NCBI GenBank assembly: GCA_963922205.1
Contig: CAWUHX010000043.1
Span: forward strand, 1,054,001 to 1,118,000
DNA length: 64,000 nt
DNA from: Romanomermis culicivorax
Lineage: Eukaryota > Nematoda > Enoplea > Mermithida > Mermithidae
Reading direction: 5' to 3'
The notes beneath the pieces were generated by a model, which made no database searches, was not told the origin of the DNA, and saw nothing but the letters and a program-made list of their open reading frames with translations. This document shows, piece by piece, positions 1-12,894 of this stretch. The translations under genes were made by a program, and so were the position numbers. Each line of letters starts with the position of its first letter. Positions within the stretch are counted from its first letter, which is position 1.

Positions 1-370
1 GTTGACCATCTTTTAGCAATGGTAGGTCACTACCACCAAATATTCAAATTTTAAATTTTCAAATTTTCAAATTTTCAATTTTCAAATTTTCAATTTTCAA
101 ATTTTCAATCTTCAAATTTTCAGTTTTTAAATTTTCAAATTTTAAATTTTCAAATTTTAAATTTTTCAATTTTCAAATTTTCAATTTCCAAATTTTCAAT
201 TTTCAAATTTTCAATTTCCAATTTTCAAATTTTCAAATTTTCAATTTTCAAATTTTCAATTTTCAAATTTTCAATTTTCAATTTTCAATTTTCGATTTTC
301 AAATTTTCAATTTTCAAATTTTCAATTTTCAAATTTTCAATTTTCAAATTTTTAATTTCAAATTTCAAAT
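1..370. repeat. AT low-complexity tandem repeat (CAAATTTTCAATTTT type)
   Basis: This stretch is built almost entirely of CAAATTTTCAA and CAATTTTCAAATTTT words in irregular succession, with few interruptions. It abuts the left border of the first copy of the tandem duplication, and a short similar stretch (about 6590-6690) lies at the border between the two copies. I see no gene in it. Confidence 0.9.
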
Positions 371-451
371 TTTCAAATCACTACATCGGTGCCATGCTTT
401 ACTAAAAAAATTCCCAATTATCGGATCAAAATTAAAAAATTCTTTAAAAAA

Positions 452-2440
452 CTAAGAAAATACACAAATATGAATACGAAGATTGCTATTCTTCCTCCCC
501 AAATCCCATTCCAACACGTTGAAAATTTGCTTGCTTATGACGATGCCGCCCGAAGTAGTATCATTATTGGTGAAAATCTGAAATTTAAAATCTTGAAAAA
601 ACACAAACACAATAATGTTGGAAAAAAAATATTGATACCTGGTAACCCCAATTATCATTGTAGGGTGAGGGGAAAATCGACAACGTTCTCGCATTACGTT
701 TGTGCGGAAAAACGTTTTTCCCTTGCTTAGCAAAACCCTTCTCGATAAAAGCTTCAAATCCTAGAAAAAAAGTAATCTTTTTTTTTAAATAAAATGTCCA
801 AAAAAAAGTCATTTTTGCAGTTTAAAATGTTTTATACGTGAATTTGATACGACGAACTTGATCGACTGAGGATTATATTTATCACGGTTGCTCTTGTCCA
901 AAACCAAATCAAAGTTGTTAAAGTAGTTATCACGGCCGTAGTCCAATTGCAAAGTTAGAGCCGTATCGTGATGTTCACCCGCCTCCCATTCTATAGCATT
1001 ATTCGAAATCTAGAATATTGAAGACTACATTTGTTTGGACATGTTAGGTTATTGCGAAACTCACTTTTTTAAATGGTTTGCATGGTTTAACGACACCTAG
1101 TTATTTATTGAATAATGATATTAATAAAATTAATTATATTAATTTTCATTAATTAATTGATAATTAATCTTACCAGTTAAACTTACCACAAGCTTGGACA
1201 ATTTTTATGCTGTCACTACCCTTATCATCGATAAGAAAAGTGTCGTAACCATCCTCATCATTTATATACGCTCCGAATTCAGGTTGGCCATTGAAAAAAA
1301 TCTGCAAAATGTGGCAAGTGGTGATTTTTAAATTTGAAAAATATTTTAAACTCTTTACGTGATATTTCCGAATGCTAACTGCGTCTATCGTCAATTGTTC
1401 AATTTTTTGTTGGATTTTAAAGCGTACCGGTGAAAGTATCCATTTGTCTTGTTTATGGGCGTGCAACTGGGCATCTCAATTTTGCAAAAAAATGAAAAAT
1501 AAATTCAAATTTAAAAACTGTAACATAGATGTTAATGCATAATTGTAAATTCATTATGTACAGTATGTGTATTTTATTACTATATATAAATTTATTGTCT
1601 CAGGGATGTCTGAGTTTTCCTATATATTGGCACCCTGGTAAATTCATGTGAAGTACTTTGTTTTGAACATTCTTGTAGCCAAAATCCATTAGTAATCCAA
1701 TTAAGAATCGATGCATAATAATTTCACACATCCGCACCTGGTCCCATAACCCACTGGAGTCACATATCCCAAGAAATACAGTATCCCCCCAGAGGCGTAA
1801 AAACACCTGCCCGTGTAGAAGGTACAGAAACCCCGACCCAGACACAAGATTCAGGTAGAACGCATGGAAAACAGAAAAACACACGAAAAAACTAAAAACA
1901 TGTAGGCGTGGAAGTTAAGCATGAATTAAAGCATAAAGGCGTGGCCAGCCAAGCAAGGATTGGTTAGGAAAGCAAGACAGAAGCGGACTGCCCATGGCGT
2001 GAAGGCGTGGTCTAAAGAAGCGGTATAAAAGGCAAAGAAAGCGTGAAATATGCGGATTTTATTATTTTAAAGCGCGTGTGGAAGCTAAATTCGTCTATTG
2101 TGTACCGTGAATGCCTAAAAAAGCAGTCGGTGATATTTTATTCATTGGTTATCGTATCGTTCGTATTATTTTCTGTACTATTTATCGTGGACGTTTTTGT
2201 TGACTCAAGTAAAAGTATAGAGTAGAAAAGGGGCGTTACAAAACTATGAATATAATAAAATGTACGCTTACTGCCGGCTCTGGATGAAATTTTCAAAAAA
2301 TTATTGGCAACTGCTGTATTTTTCAATTTGAAAATTATTTCTTGATCCGGAGGCCCGAAGTGACCAAATTTGATAGTTAGATTGACTCGACGTGTAATTG
2401 TTCCATGCCATACCAGCTTCGTTCCTTCGGATTCGATAGA
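452..2440 (-). CDS. Six-exon gene, two-domain protein with galectin-like pattern, copy 1 (5' end not found)
   Basis: Exons on the minus strand, in order of translation: 2440-2272, 1474-1359, 1301-1187, 990-838, 760-639 and 577-452 (TAG stop at 452-454). All junctions are GT-AG and the phases agree (0/1, 1/0, 0/1, 1/1, 1/0, 0/stop), giving 266 residues without a stop. The first exon is preceded by an acceptor with an in-frame stop, so at least one 5' exon is missing. The protein seems to contain two related domains: YHIFFNGQPEFGAYIND in the first aligns with YQIFTNNDTTSGGIVIS in the second. An early segment, GTKLVWHGTITRRVNL, resembles the opening strands of galectin carbohydrate-recognition domains, but the canonical sugar-binding HFNPR-type motif is not visible. 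Family assignment is therefore tentative. The stop at 809-811, in what I treat as a 77-base intron, could give a shorter isoform. The large intron (1475-2271) carries a solo LTR. Confidence 0.6.
1901..2240 (+). mobile_element. Solo LTR-like element inside the intron of galectin-like gene copy 1
   Basis: The segment begins TGTAGGCGTGG and ends GGGGCGTTACA, so it has TGTA...TACA ends as LTRs do. A strong TATA box (GGTATAAAAGG, about 2021-2031) sits in the middle. It lies antisense within the 1475-2271 intron of the gene. A clear target-site duplication is not visible (AACA and AAAC flank it). The same element is at the equivalent place in copy 2, so it inserted before the tandem duplication. 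The neighbouring 1600-1884 stretch, unusually GC-rich with an open - strand frame followed by AATAAA, may belong to the same insertion or be an unrelated exon. Confidence 0.5.
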
Positions 2441-2459
2441 CTATGAAATAGATTGTGTC

Positions 2460-5400
2460 GACACATTAATATAGCAGCACCCAAATTGGGAAAAATTCAA
2501 ATTTTGAAAAAGAAATGCTGGAAAATTCAAGTTTGGAATTTTGGAAGAGAAAAAAGTGAAAATTAATTTTTTTTTCGTTCAAATGCCGCGTGATAAATTT
2601 TTTTTAAATTTCTCGTTTTTTTCAGCATTTTTGTCGTGTTAATGCTGTTTTTATCATTCTTGCTTATTTTTTTAAATTTTTGTAGTTATTTTCTGCTTTT
2701 TGTAGTTTTTTTTACTTTTTTCTCATTTTTCACTTTTTTGTTTTTTTTTCTAATTTCGATAATAATTTAGAAAAAAGCTCATTTCAGAAAAAATCACGTT
2801 TAGAATTTTTTAAAAAATTGAGAAATTTCGCCAAAGTTTTTGAGAATTTAGGAAAAAATTCAAAATTGACCGACTTGAATTTGAAAAAAATGCAATTTTC
2901 CATAAAATATCCTTTCACTTTTTATAGTTTTTTCGATTTTTCCGAAAAAGTTTTGTAATTTTTTCAGATTTTGACAATTTTTCAATTTTTTCGACTTTTC
3001 AAATTTTGTCCAATTTTGAAATTTTTTTTCAATTCGCAAATTTTTCCTACATTTTTCAATTTTGCTCGACTTTTTTATTGTTGTAGATTTCGAAATTTGA
3101 AAAATTCGCCAAAAATTTTTTTGAAAAATTTGCAACATTTTTTTAGAATTTGGAAAAAAATTAAATTCATTTTAAAATTGGAAATACGTAAAAAACTCAA
3201 ATTTAGGAAATGTTTTAAAAATTTACGACGAAAATAATTTTGCAAAAAATGAAAAAAACAAGAAAAATCACAAATTCCACAGTTTTTTGTCGATAATTTA
3301 ATCAAAAATGGAAATTAGAAAAAATAAATATGATTTTTGGATTCGTCTCGTCGAAATCTATCCATTCCTAGCCATTATGTCAATTTTTGGAGAAAAAAGG
3401 AAAAATTGTCAATGCAACAGAAGCAAAAAAACGCTTTTTCAACGATAACTCGATGGGAAATGAAAATTAAGAAAAATGGCAGTGTTCTTTTTTGTTCGTC
3501 TCGTCGGGACGAATCGAATGATACCCAACATGCTTAGTTTTGGATAAAAAACAAAAAATTCACATTTTTTCTTATTTTTTCACGGAAATTCTATTTTTTT
3601 GAATTTTTTTACATTTTTTTGAAATTTCACAAATTTTTTAATTTTTAAAAAATTCTTTTCCGAATATTTATGATTTTTCTAAATTTTTTATTTTCCATTT
3701 CTTTTAAATTTTTCATTTTCCTGAAGTGATAAATTTTTTGTTTTTTTACAAAAAATTATATTTTTGAAAAATATTTTGATTATTTTTAAGGTTCTGCGAA
3801 ATTTGGAATTTTCTAGTTTTTTTGCAAGAATTTTCAATTTTCAGCAGAATTTCGAACTTTGGACAAAACTGTTTTTTATTTCTGCACATTTTTTCAATTT
3901 TTACAATTTTCTCAATTGTCTTGATTTTAAACCGTGAAGAAATTGTAAAAAAGAGAAAAAGTGAAAAAATGCAAAAAATTTCAAAAAAACACGTAGAAAA
4001 AAATGTTAGAAAATATTTAAAAAACATACAATTGTAAAAACGTGTAAACGATTAAAAATGTAAAAAAATGTGGAAAAAATGGAAAAGTTGAAGAAATTGT
4101 GACAAAAAGAGAAAATTTGAAGAAAATAAGACAAACTGTCAAAAATTGTAAAAACAAAAGTACAAGAAATTGTAGAAAACGAAAAATCGCCGAAAATGTT
4201 AAAAAAACCAAAAAGATTGTGAGAAAATTTTAAAAAGTGTAAAAAGCCGCGCGAAATTGTAAAGAGGCAAAAAGGTAAAGAATTGTGAAAAAAAACAAAA
4301 ATTGAAAAAAAAGTTGAAAAAACGAAAAGTGTGAAAAAATTGAAAAATAAGAGAAAATTGAAAAAATTTCAAAAAAAAAATTTGAAAAATTGAGGAAAAA
4401 TTCCAACAATTTGAAAAAACTCGAAGATTGGATACATCGATAAAATATGAAGAAAAAAATTGTAAATCTAGAAAAAAATTCAAAAAAAGCGAGAAAAAAA
4501 TGAAAAAAATGAAAAATCATGTTTTTCCACAGTTTTTTGTCGATAATTCGATCAAAAATGAAAATTAGAAAATATAACTATGATTTTTGGATTCGTCTCG
4601 TCGAAATCTATCCATTCCTAGCCATTATGTTAATTTTTGGAGAAAAAGAGAAAAATTGCCGATGCAACAGAAGCAAAGAATCGCTTTTTTGACTATAACT
4701 CGATGGGAAATGAAAATTGGCGAAAAAAATCATCGTTCTTTTTTGTTCGTCTCGTCGAGATCTATCGAATGATACCCAACATGCTTAGTTTTGGGCAAAA
4801 ACAAAAAATTTGTGTGCGAATCAGGGATGATTTTTAGAATTTTTGACCATAACTCGATGGGAAAGGAAAATTAGCAAAAAATAGCTTCATTCTTTTTTGT
4901 TCGTCTCGTCAAGACGAATCGAATGATACCCAACAATCATAGTTTTGGACAAAAAACAAAAAATTGACATTTTTTTAAACTTTTTGAAACGTTATTTTGA
5001 ATTTTTTTTTGTATTTTTTTCCAAAATCATTTTCGCAAAATTTTCTTAAATTTGTAATTTTTTCTAATTTTCAAAATTTTCAAATTTTTGTAAAAATTTA
5101 TCGAAAAATTTGGAATTTTTCAGTTTCCAAAAATTTATAATTTATATTTACAAAATTGTCAATTTTTGAAAATTTTCAGATTATTTCCCAAGTTTGTTAA
5201 AACTTGCTCTATTTTTCGTTTTTCTCGCAAAATTTTAAATATTTTTGTCTATTTGTGAAATTTTCAGTTTTTCATTTTTCCGAAATTCGTGATTTTTAAT
5301 TTTTTGCGAAAAATTCAATTTTTCATTTTTTGGAAAAATTCGCAAAAAAATTGTAATTTTTCCATTTTTCCAAAAATTTTAGTTTTAAATTTGAGAGATA

Positions 5401-6690
5401 TTTTTAATTTTTCAAAATTTAAAATTTCTCGATTTTCGAAAATCAAGAATCATTTAAAAGCTTTGTATCGCAAAAATTACATTTTTTTAATTTTATTGTA
5501 AAATTCAAATTTTTTTCCGAATTCCATTTTAAAACTTGTTATCCTTCATTTTCCAGATTTAATAATAAAATTTTGTGCGAAATTTGAAATTTTCTGTTTT
5601 TTAAAAAGAGTTTAAAAATTTTTGACGAAATTCAAGTTTTTTTTTAAATTTTTTCACGAAAATTCAATTTTTTTCAAGATTTTTTTCTAAATTTACAAAT
5701 TTCTCAACTTTTAGAAAATTCTTTTTCAGATATTTATCATTTTTTTAAATTTTTTTATCTTCAAATTTTTTTCAAAATTTAAAATTAGTCGAAAATTGCG
5801 CTACTTTTTTGCATTTTGTACTATTTATGTTCCTACAATGTGTATAATTTTTTATTTTGCCAAATAGATAGAAATTTTTTTTACAAAAAATTAAATTTCT
5901 TGAGAAATATTTTTTTCAAGTTTCTGCAAAATTTGAAATTTTATAGTTTTTTGCAAGAATTTTGAATTTTTGACAAATTTTTTCTAATTGTCAAATTTTT
6001 TCTTTTAATTTTTAATTTTCAGCAGAATTTCGAATTTTGGACAAAAAAACCATTTTTTATTTCTAGAAATTTTTTCAATTTTTACAATTTTCTCAATTTT
6101 CTTGATTTTAAACACAATTTCAGGGAAATTTTTTTAAAATTACATTTGAAAATTTAAAATTGACCGAAAATTAAAAAAAATTGAATTTTCAAAAAAATAT
6201 TGAGAAATTCCATTTTTTCGATTTTACACCCAATTTCAAAAGAATTTTGTTTGGAATTACGCACAAATTTTAAAAAAGTTTGAAAATTTGTAAAAATTTG
6301 AAAAAATTGAAGAAATTAAGAGAAATTGTAAAAAATTGCGCGAAATTGTAAAAAAGGCAGAAATTGTGAAAAAAACCAAAAATTGTAAAAAAGTGTGGAG
6401 AATGGAAAAAAGTTGAAAAAATTGCAAAGAAAAAATAAAAAGTGTGAAAAATTGAGGGAAAAACGTAAAAAATATAAAGTGGAAAAAAATTTGGAAAAAA
6501 TTGCAAAAAAACAAAAATGAAGAAAAATCGTAAAAAACAAAAGAGGAAAAAAATTGTGAAATGAAACAAAAAAAATGAGAAAAAAACAAATTTTCAATTA
6601 TCAAATTTTCAATTTTCAAACTTTCAATTTTGAAATTTTCAATTGTCAATTTTTCAATTAAGTTTCAATTACCAAATTTCAAATAATCAA
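2460..6690. repeat. A/T low-complexity region, tandem-copy 1
   Basis: More than 4 kb of oligo-A/oligo-T words (AAAAATTG, TTTGAAATTTT, GAAAAAATTG) without recognisable genes. The long phenylalanine- or lysine-rich open frames on both strands are by-products of base composition. Short less AT-rich islands with TCGTCTCGTCGA and AACTCGATGGGAAATG (3340-3540, 4590-4960) recur as degenerate dispersed repeats. Confidence 0.85.
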
Positions 6691-6764
6691 ATGGCTACAT
6701 CGGTGCCATGCTTTACTAAAAAAATTCCCAATTATCGATTAAAATTAGAAAATTCTCCAAAAAA

Positions 6765-8730
6765 CTAAGAAAAAACACAAATATGAATACGAAGATTGCT
6801 ATTCTTCCTCCCCAAATCCCATTCCAACACGTTGAAAATTTGCTTGCTTATGACGATGCCGCCCGAAGTAGTATCATTATTGGTGAAAATCTGAAATTTA
6901 AAATCTTGAAAAAAAGACAAACAAAAAAAAAATTGGAAAAAAATATTGATACCCGGTAACCCCAATTATCATTGTAGGGTGAGGGGAAAACTGACAACGT
7001 TCTCGCATTACGTTTGTGCGGAAAAACGTTTTTCCCTTGCTTAGCAAAACCCTTCTTGATAAAAGCTTCAAATCCTAGAAAAAAAGTAATCTTTTTTTAA
7101 ATAAAATGTTCAAAAAAAGTCATTTTTGCAGTTTAAAATGTTTTATACGTGAATTTGATACGACGAACTTGATCAACTGAGGATTATATTTATCACGGTT
7201 GCTCTTGTCCAAAACCAAATCAAAGTTGTGAAAGTTATCACTGCCGCCATAGTCCAATTGCAAAGTTAGAGCCGTATCGTGATGTTCACCCGCCTCCCAT
7301 TCTATAGCATTATTGGAAATCTAGAATATTGAAGAGTACATTTGTATGGACCTGTTAGGTTATTGCGAAACTCACTTTTTTAAATGGTTTGCATGGTTTA
7401 ACGACACCTAGTTATTTATTGAATAATGATATTAATAAAATTAATTATATTAATTTTCATTAATTAATTGATAATTAATCTTACCAGTTAAACTTACCAC
7501 AAGCTTGGACAATTTTTATGCTGTCACTACCCTTATCATCGATAAGAAAAGTGTCGTAACCATCCTCATCATTTATATACGCTCCGAATTCAGGTTGGCC
7601 ATTGAAAAAAATCTGCAAAATGTGGCAAGTGGTGATTTTTAAATTTGAAAAATATTTTAAACTCTTTACGTGATATTTCCGAATGCTAACTGCGTCTATC
7701 GTCAATTGTTCAATTTTTTGTTGGATTTTAAAGCGTACCGGTGAAAGTATCCATTTGTCTTGTTTATGGGCGTGCAACTGGGCATCTCAATTTTGCAAAA
7801 AAATGAAATATAAATTCAAATTTAAAAACTGTAACATAGATGTTAATGCATAATTGTAAATTCATAATGTACAGTATGTGTATTATATTACTATATATAA
7901 ATTTATTGTCTCAAGGATGTCTGACTTTTCCTATATATTGGCTCCCGGGTAAATTCATCTGAAGTACTGTGTTTTGAATATTCTTGTAGCCAAAATCCAT
8001 TAGTAATCCAATTAAGAATCGATGCATAATAATTTCACACATCGGCACCTGGTCCCATAACCCACTCGAGTCACATATCCCAAGAAATACAGTATCCCCC
8101 CAGAGGCGTAAAAACACCTGCCCGTGTAGAAGGTACAGAAACCCCGACCCAGACACAAGATTCAGGTAGAACGCATGGAAAACAGAAAAACACACGAAAA
8201 AACTAAAAACATGTAGGCGTGGAAGTTAAGCATGAATTAAAGCATAAAGGCGTGGCCAGCCAAGCAAGGATTGGTTAGGAAAGCAAGACAGAAGCGGACT
8301 GCCCATGGCATGAAGGCGTGGTCTAAAGAAGCAGTATAAAAGGCAAAGAAAGCGTGAAATATGCGGATTTTATTGGTCTTTCGTTTTTAATAAAGCGCGT
8401 GTGGAAGCTAAATTCGTGTATTGTGTACCGTGAATGCCTAAAAACGCAGTCAGTGATATTTTATTCATTGGTTATCGTGGACGTTTTTGTTGACTCAAGT
8501 AAAAGTATAGAGTAGAAAAGGGGCGTTACAAAACTATGAATATAATAAAATGTACGCTTACTGCCAGCTCTGGATGAAATTTTCAGAAAATTATTGGCAA
8601 CTGCTGTATTTTTCAATTTGAAAATTATTTCTCGATCCGGAGGCCCGAAGTGACCAAATTTGATAGTTAGATTGACTCGACGTGTAATTGTTCCATGCCA
8701 TACCAGCTTCGTTCCTTCGGATTCGATAGA
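6765..8730 (-). CDS. Six-exon gene, two-domain protein with galectin-like pattern, copy 2
   Basis: Tandem paralogue of the gene at 452-2440. Exons in order of translation: 8730-8562, 7785-7670, 7612-7498, 7301-7149, 7074-6953 and 6890-6765. Every exon has exactly the same length as in copy 1 (169, 116, 115, 153, 122, 126 bases), and the frame stays open to the same stop. Substitutions are accepted without breaking splice sites. In exon 4 the text RDNYFNNF becomes GSDNFHNF through base changes and small indels that preserve length. Exon 5 ends YR instead of YQ, and one I becomes V. Preserved frame despite indels suggests both copies are under protein-level constraint. The 5' exon is not identified here either, and function is unknown beyond the weak galectin-like pattern. 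Confidence 0.6.
8212..8530 (+). mobile_element. Solo LTR-like element inside the intron of galectin-like gene copy 2
   Basis: Counterpart of the element at 1901-2240 with the same TGTA...TACA ends. It lacks about 33 bases present in copy 1 (the TCGTATCGTTCGTATTATT region) and has an AATAAA absent from copy 1 (near 8389). The TATA box is AGTATAAAAGG near 8333. Confidence 0.5.
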
Positions 8731-8759
8731 CTATGAAATAGATTGTGTCGACACATTAA

Positions 8760-11700
8760 TATAGCAGCACCCAAATTGGGAAAAATTCAAATTTTGAAAA
8801 AGAAATGCTGGAAAATTCAAGTTTGGAATTTTGGAAGAGAAAAAAGTGAAAATTAATTTTTTTTCGTTCAAATGCCGTGTGATAAATTTTTGTTAATTTC
8901 TCGTTTTTTTTCAACATTTTTGTCATGTTAATGCTGTTTTTATCATTATTGCTTATTTTTTTAAATTTTTGTAGTTATTTTCTGCTTTTTGTAGTTTTTT
9001 TTACTTTTTTCTCATTTTTCACTTTTTTGTTTTTTTTGTAATTTCGATAATAATTTAGAAAAAAGCTCATTTCAGAAAAAATCACGTTTATAATTTTTTA
9101 AATTTCGCCAAAATTTTTGAGAATTTAGGAAAAAATTCAAAATTGACTGACAATTTGAAAAAAATGCAATTTTCCATAAAATATCCTTTCACTTTTTATA
9201 GTTTTTTCCATTTTTTCGAAAAAGTTTTGTAATTTTTTCAGATTTTGACACAATTTTTCAAATTTCTCGATTTTTCAATTTTGTTCAAGTTTTCAAATCT
9301 TGTCCCATTTTGAAGTTCTTTTCCATTTTTCAATTTTTTTCTTATTTTGCAAATTTTTCCTAGATTTTTCAATTTTGCTCCACTTCCTTATTCTATTTGT
9401 AAAATTCGCTAAAATTTTTTTTTGAAAAATTTGCAAATTTTTTTAGCATCTGGAAAAAATTAAATTCACTTTAAACTTTTGAATTTTTTTACATTTTTTT
9501 GAAATTTCACAAATTTTTTAATTTTTAAAAAATTCTTTTCCGAATATTTATGATTTTTCTAAATTTTTTATTTTCCATTTCTTTTAAATTTTTCATTTTC
9601 CCGAAGTGATAAATTTTTAGTTTTTTTTACAAAAAATTATATTTTTGAAAAATATTTTGATTATTTTTAAGGTTCTGCGAAATTTGGAATTTTCTAGTTT
9701 TTTTGCAAAAATTTTCAATTTTCAGCAGCATTTCGAACTTTGGACAAAACTACTGTTTTTTTTTCTGCACATTTTTTCAATTTTTACAATTTTCTCAATT
9801 GTCTTGATTTTAAACCGTGAAAAAATTGTAAAAAAGAGAAAAAGTGAAAAAATGCAAAAAATTTCAAAAAAACACGTAGAAAAAAATGTTAAAAAATATT
9901 TAAAAAACGTACAATTGTAAAAACGTGTAAACGATTAAAAATGTAAAGAAATGTGGAAAAAATGGAAAAGTTGAAGAAATTGTGACAAAAAGAGAAAATT
10001 TGAAGAAAATAAAACAAAAGTACAAGAAATTGTAAAAACAAAAGTACAAGAAATTGTAAAAAACGAAAAATCGCCGAAAATGTTAAAAAAACCAAAAAGA
10101 TTGTGAGAAAATTTTAAAAAGTGTTAAAAGCCGCGCGAAATTGTAAAGAGGCAAAAAAGGTAAAGAATTGTGAAAAAAAACAAAAATTGAAAAAAAGTTG
10201 AAAAAACGAAAAGTGTGAAAAAATTGAAAAATGAGAGAAAATTGAAAAAATTTCGAAAAAAAATTTGAAAAATTGAGGAAAAATTCCAACAATTTGAAAA
10301 AAGTCGAAGATTGGATACATCGATAAAATATGAAGAAAAAAATTGTAAATCTAGAAAAAAATTCAAAAAAGTGACAAAAAAATGAAAAAATATGAAAAAT
10401 CACCAATTCCAAAGTTTTTTGTCGATAATTCAATCAAAAATGAAAATTAGAAAAAATAACTATAAGTTTTGGATTTGTCTCGTCGAGATCTATCGAATGA
10501 TACCCAACATGCTTAGTTTTGGGCAAAAACAAAAAATTTGTGTGCGAATCAGGGATGATTTTTAGAATTTTCGACCATAACTCGATGGGAAAGGAAAATT
10601 AGCAAAAAATAGCATCATTCTTTTTTGTTCGTCTCGTCGAGACGAATCGAACGATACCCAACAATCATAGTTTTGGACAAAAAACAAAAAATTGACATTT
10701 TTTTAAACTTTTTGAAACGTTATTTTGAATTTTTTTTGTATTTTTTTCCAAAATCATTTTCGCAAAATTTTCTTAAATTTGTAATTTTTTCTAATTTTCA
10801 AAATTTTCAAATTTTTGTAAAAATTTATCGAAAAATTTGGAATTTTTCAGTTTCCAAAAATTTATAATTTATATTTACAAAATTGTCAATTTTTGAAAAT
10901 TCTCAGATTATTTTCCAAGTTTGTTAAAACTTGCTCTATTTTTCGTTTTTCTCGCAAAATTTTAAATATTTTTGTCTATTTGTGAAATTTTCAGTTTTTC
11001 ATTTTTCCGAAATTCGTGATTTTTAATTTTTTGCGAAAAATTCAATTTTTCATTCTTTGGAAAAATTCGCAAAAAAATTGTAATTTTTCCATTTTTCCAA
11101 AAATTTTAGTTTCAAATTTGAGAGATATTTTTAATCATTTTGAAATTGGGAATTTTTCAAAATTTAAAATTTCTCGATTTTCCAAAATCAAGAATCATTT
11201 AAAAGCTTTGTATCGCAAAAATTACATTTTTTTTATTTTATTGTAAAATTCAAATTTTTTTCCGAATTCCATTTTAAAATTTGTTATCCTTCATTTTCCA
11301 GATTTAATAATAAAATTTTGTGCGAAATTTGAAATTTTCTGTTTTTTAAAAAGAGTTTTAAAATTTTTGACGAAATTCAATTTTTTTTAAAATTTTTTCA
11401 CGAAAATTCAATTTTTTTCAAGATTTTTTTCTAAATTTACAAATTTCTCAACTTTTAGAAAATTCTTTTTCAGATATTTATCATTTTTTTAAATTTTTTT
11501 ATCTTCAAATTTTTTTCAAAATTTAAAATTAGTCGAAAATTGCGCTATTATTTTGCATTTTGTACGATTTATGTTCCTAAAATGTGTATAATTTTTTATT
11601 TTGCCAAATTGATAGAAATTTTTTTACAAAAAATTAAATTTTTTGAGAAATATTTTTTTCAAGTTTCTGCAAAATTTGAAATTTTACTTTCAATTTTTAA

Positions 11701-12223
11701 TTTTCAGCAGAATTTCGAATTTTGGACAAAAAACCGTTTTTTATTTCTAGAAATTTTTTCAATTTTTACTATTTTCTCAATTTTCTTCATTTTAAACACA
11801 ATTTCAGGGAAATTTTTTTAAAATTACATTTGAAAATTTAAAATTGACTGAAAATTGAAAAAAAAAAATTGAATTTTCAAAAAAATATTGAAAAATTCCA
11901 TTTTTTCGATTTTACACCCAATTTCAAAAGAATTTAGTTTGGAATTACGCACAAATTTTAAAAAAGTTTGAAAATTTGTAAAAATTTGAAAAATTGAAGA
12001 AATTAAGAGAAATTGTAAGAAATTTTTAAACGTGTAAAAAATTGCGCGAAATTGTAAAAAAGGCAGAAATTGTGAAAAAAACCAAAAATTGTAAAAAAGT
12101 GTGGAAAATGGAAAAAAGTTAAAAAAATATAAACTGGAAAAAAATTTGGAAAAAATTGCAAAAAAACAAAATTGAAGAAAAATGGTAAAAAACAGAAGAG
12201 GAAAAAATTGTGAAATTGATATC
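8760..12223. repeat. A/T low-complexity region, tandem-copy 2
   Basis: Collinear counterpart of 2460-6590 with several internal deletions relative to it. I see no gene. It is cut on the right by the GC-richer retroelement fragment starting near 12224. Confidence 0.85.
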
Positions 12224-12660
12224 ATGGCCTGCCGACCCCTATCTGCATACCTTCCACGCCGAATCACTTCCGATTACCATATTTGCTCCCCGCTGTCTGT
12301 AGGACCCACGCTTTGACCCTAGAACCCGTCACCCAGCGCCGAGTACTTTGAGAAGAGGATTTAGTGAGTCCTCTCAGGGGTTATTATTGTTGAGGGTATA
12401 TTTGTGGGAATCCTCCTTAAGCTAGTTTTCCCTTGAGAGTACCCTCAGTTGAGAGAGCCCACAGACCCTTAAGGTCAGGGTCAATTAGGGGATTTAGGTT
12501 AACAATCGGGTCCCCTACAGTAAGCCATTCCACAAATGGCACAGTCCCTCATTCTCAGTGAATGAGGACTAGGGATTGCCACCCCTTACCCGGCCGTGTT
12601 GTCCATTATTCTACAGCTGAACCCTAGGACAAGGCCGAGGTACACTATAGGTTTTGAAAT
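12224..12660 (+). mobile_element. LTR-like retroelement fragment
   Basis: An abrupt GC-rich island inside AT-rich DNA. It shares long stretches with the reverse complement of about 37.62-38.05 kb. Shared words include GGGGATTTAGGTT, GGTCCCCTACAGTA, CATTCCACAAATGGC, CCATTATTCTACAGC and GAACCCTAGGACA. It lies just upstream of the gag-like remnant at 12.9-14.0 kb, which suggests it is the LTR or leader of that element. The exact ends are not visible. Confidence 0.55.
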
Positions 12661-12894
12661 TTTACAAAAAATTGGATTTCACAAAAAATTACAACTTTAA
12701 ATGAAATTTAAGTTTTTAGCAGGAGAATTTGGGATCTTACAGAAGAAAAATTTGAATTTTACACAAGAAACGAAACTTTACAAAAAATGAAAGTTTTATG
12801 AAATAAAAATTGAATTTCGATTAGAAAATTTTGTATTTCATAGGAAAAAATTTGAATTTCACGCAAAAATTTACAATTTTCTCTGGGGAAAAAA

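Larger units (their letters stand above)
371..12223. repeat. Direct tandem duplication, unit about 6.3 kb (copies about 371-6590 and 6690-12223)
   Basis: The sequence from CTACATCGGTGCCATGC near 380 recurs near 6695 and stays collinear. The gene part has an offset of 6311-6314 bases. In the AT-rich part the offset falls to about 5.7-5.9 kb because copy 2 lacks parts of copy 1, for example most of 3130-3590. The gene-bearing portions are nearly identical, with scattered substitutions and small indels. The AT-rich portion also has internal dispersed repeats containing TCGTCTCGTCGA and GATACCCAACATGCTTAG (3340-3540, 4580-4960, 10470-10690). Copy 2 ends where the retroelement fragment at 12224 begins. 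Confidence 0.9.

Noticed and set aside
1600-1884. 94-residue minus-strand ORF (and 7911-8195 in copy 2)
   Set aside because: Reads as plausible protein and is followed by AATAAA, but it lies inside the large intron of the galectin-like gene beside an LTR-like insertion and does not join any exon in phase; left unannotated as a gene.
3746-4520. Long Phe/Lys-rich open frames on both strands
   Set aside because: They come from oligo-T/oligo-A words; both strands are open at once and there is no domain pattern. The same holds at 6257-6649, 9645-10433, 11540-12267 and 37126-37443.
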